Part shown: positions 63,672 to 64,000 of the stretch, piece after piece
Layout of the letters: every line of letters starts with the position of its first letter
How positions within the stretch are numbered: position 1 is the first letter of the stretch
Assembly (NCBI GenBank): GCA_035645695.1
Contig: DASQMC010000037.1
Location: 1 to 64,000, forward strand
Direction: 5' to 3'
DNA length: 64,000 bases
Origin: JAIVJZ01 sp035645695
Lineage (GTDB): Bacteria; Acidobacteriota; Blastocatellia; Pyrinomonadales; Pyrinomonadaceae
Notes under the pieces: generated by a model
Database searches by the model: none
What the model saw: the letters and a program-made list of their open reading frames with translations, nothing else
Told to the model about the DNA's origin: nothing
Position numbers and translations under genes: made by a program

Positions 63672-64000
63672 TTAGAGACGCACGCCGCCGAGCGTGCGTT
63701 GCCATGCGAGCGATCTTTTGAGCACGCAAAAACGCTGTCGCTCCTCGGGCGTGCAGACGGTTTCGAGTTGTTCGAGAACGGCTTCGACGAGCGGCACGGC
63801 GAACGCGCCCGCGTGCGCGACGATCTGCGAGTAATAATGCAACCCGACGCGCCCCTCGCCGTCGCGATGAAACTCACCAACCTGCGTTTCGTCCAGGCGA
63901 TACACGTCCTGACCGACCGGAATCACGCGGCGCGGCACGCCCATGCGTCTCTCCACGCCCGCGCGCCAGCCCAGCAGGAGAATGCCGACGAGCACGCCCT
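63672..64000 (-). CDS. Hypothetical protein, 5' end off window
   Basis: An open frame of about 109 codons that runs off the right edge, so the start is not seen. The visible part begins VLVGILLLGWRAGVERRMGV and continues VYRLDETQVGEFHRDGEGRV and CTPEERQRFCVLKRSLAWQR. I do not recognise it. GTG at 63995 is a possible but unlikely start. Confidence 0.45.
   Translation of the reverse strand, partial: GVLVGILLLGWRAGVERRMGVPRRVIPVGQDVYRLDETQVGEFHRDGEGRVGLHYYSQIVAHAGAFAVPLVEAVLEQLETVCTPEERQRFCVLKRSLAWQRTLGGVRL

Overview
The window is a high-GC bacterial chromosome segment made almost entirely of single-copy housekeeping, regulatory and metabolic genes. The mix suggests an Acidobacteriota member, possibly class Blastocatellia: a serA gene next to a DUF1015 gene, tandem Crp/Fnr regulators, KaiC-like ATPases with hybrid kinases, a TonB-receptor-like barrel with a carboxypeptidase-regulatory domain, many metallo-beta-lactamase-fold hydrolases, and an AmrS radical-SAM enzyme. 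This placement is inferred from gene content only; no rRNA or ribosomal protein gene is present. I recognised no tRNA, rRNA, CRISPR array, prophage or intact transposase.

Layout. 1-2345: serA (cut by the left edge) and DUF1015. 2.8-5.7 kb: two Crp/Fnr regulators, a Spy/CpxP-like His-rich periplasmic protein and a pterin dehydratase. 5.8-10.1 kb: a MoxR-type AAA ATPase and its VWA partner on the minus strand, with an AT-rich block between them carrying a HicB-like protein, an unknown coiled-coil protein and an antitoxin/PIN-toxin pair. 10.2-16.0 kb: a Nudix-MBL fusion, an HtrA lipoprotein protease, an MscS channel, a sulfite-oxidase-like molybdoenzyme and a hypothetical protein. 16.2-19.8 kb: a cytoplasmic subtilase, a 2OG-Fe(II)-oxygenase-like protein with an N-terminal winged-helix-like domain, and a small acidic protein. 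19.9-23.4 kb: a 2-hydroxyacid dehydrogenase, a DASS transporter and a DUF5996 protein. 23.6-33 kb: a KaiC-like ATPase overlapping a hybrid histidine kinase, then an NtrC-type regulator, a secreted protein and a PDZ/GAF/PAS sensor kinase. 33-35 kb: an outer-membrane barrel. 35.3-48.6 kb: an M16 peptidase, WalJ-like MBL, a lipoprotein, purB, purS, purQ, an MBL hydrolase, an SRA/PUA-like protein, a TlpA-like thioredoxin, purL, pabB and pabC. 48.8-58.9 kb: class I aldolase, ECF sigma/anti-sigma pair, MBL hydrolase, amrS, a tandem-SnoaL lipoprotein, a family 3 glycosidase, queG and a secreted acidic protein. 59.1-64 kb: moaA, Uma2 nuclease, a TPP riboswitch with a terminator, thiC, a secreted protein and a gene cut by the right edge.

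How the genes work together: purB/purS/purQ/purL supply purine steps; pabB/pabC supply p-aminobenzoate for folate; thiC under a TPP riboswitch makes the thiamine pyrimidine; moaA starts the Mo-cofactor used by the sulfite-oxidase-like enzyme.

The most unusual feature is in the spacers. At least seventeen intergenic gaps hold long palindromes built from short tandem words. Several have perfect 24-33 bp arms. Different gaps use different words but the same design, two gaps combine two words, and similar G-rich words sit in frame inside purL. Some gene ends read into these units. I regard this as the main candidate for an undescribed system.
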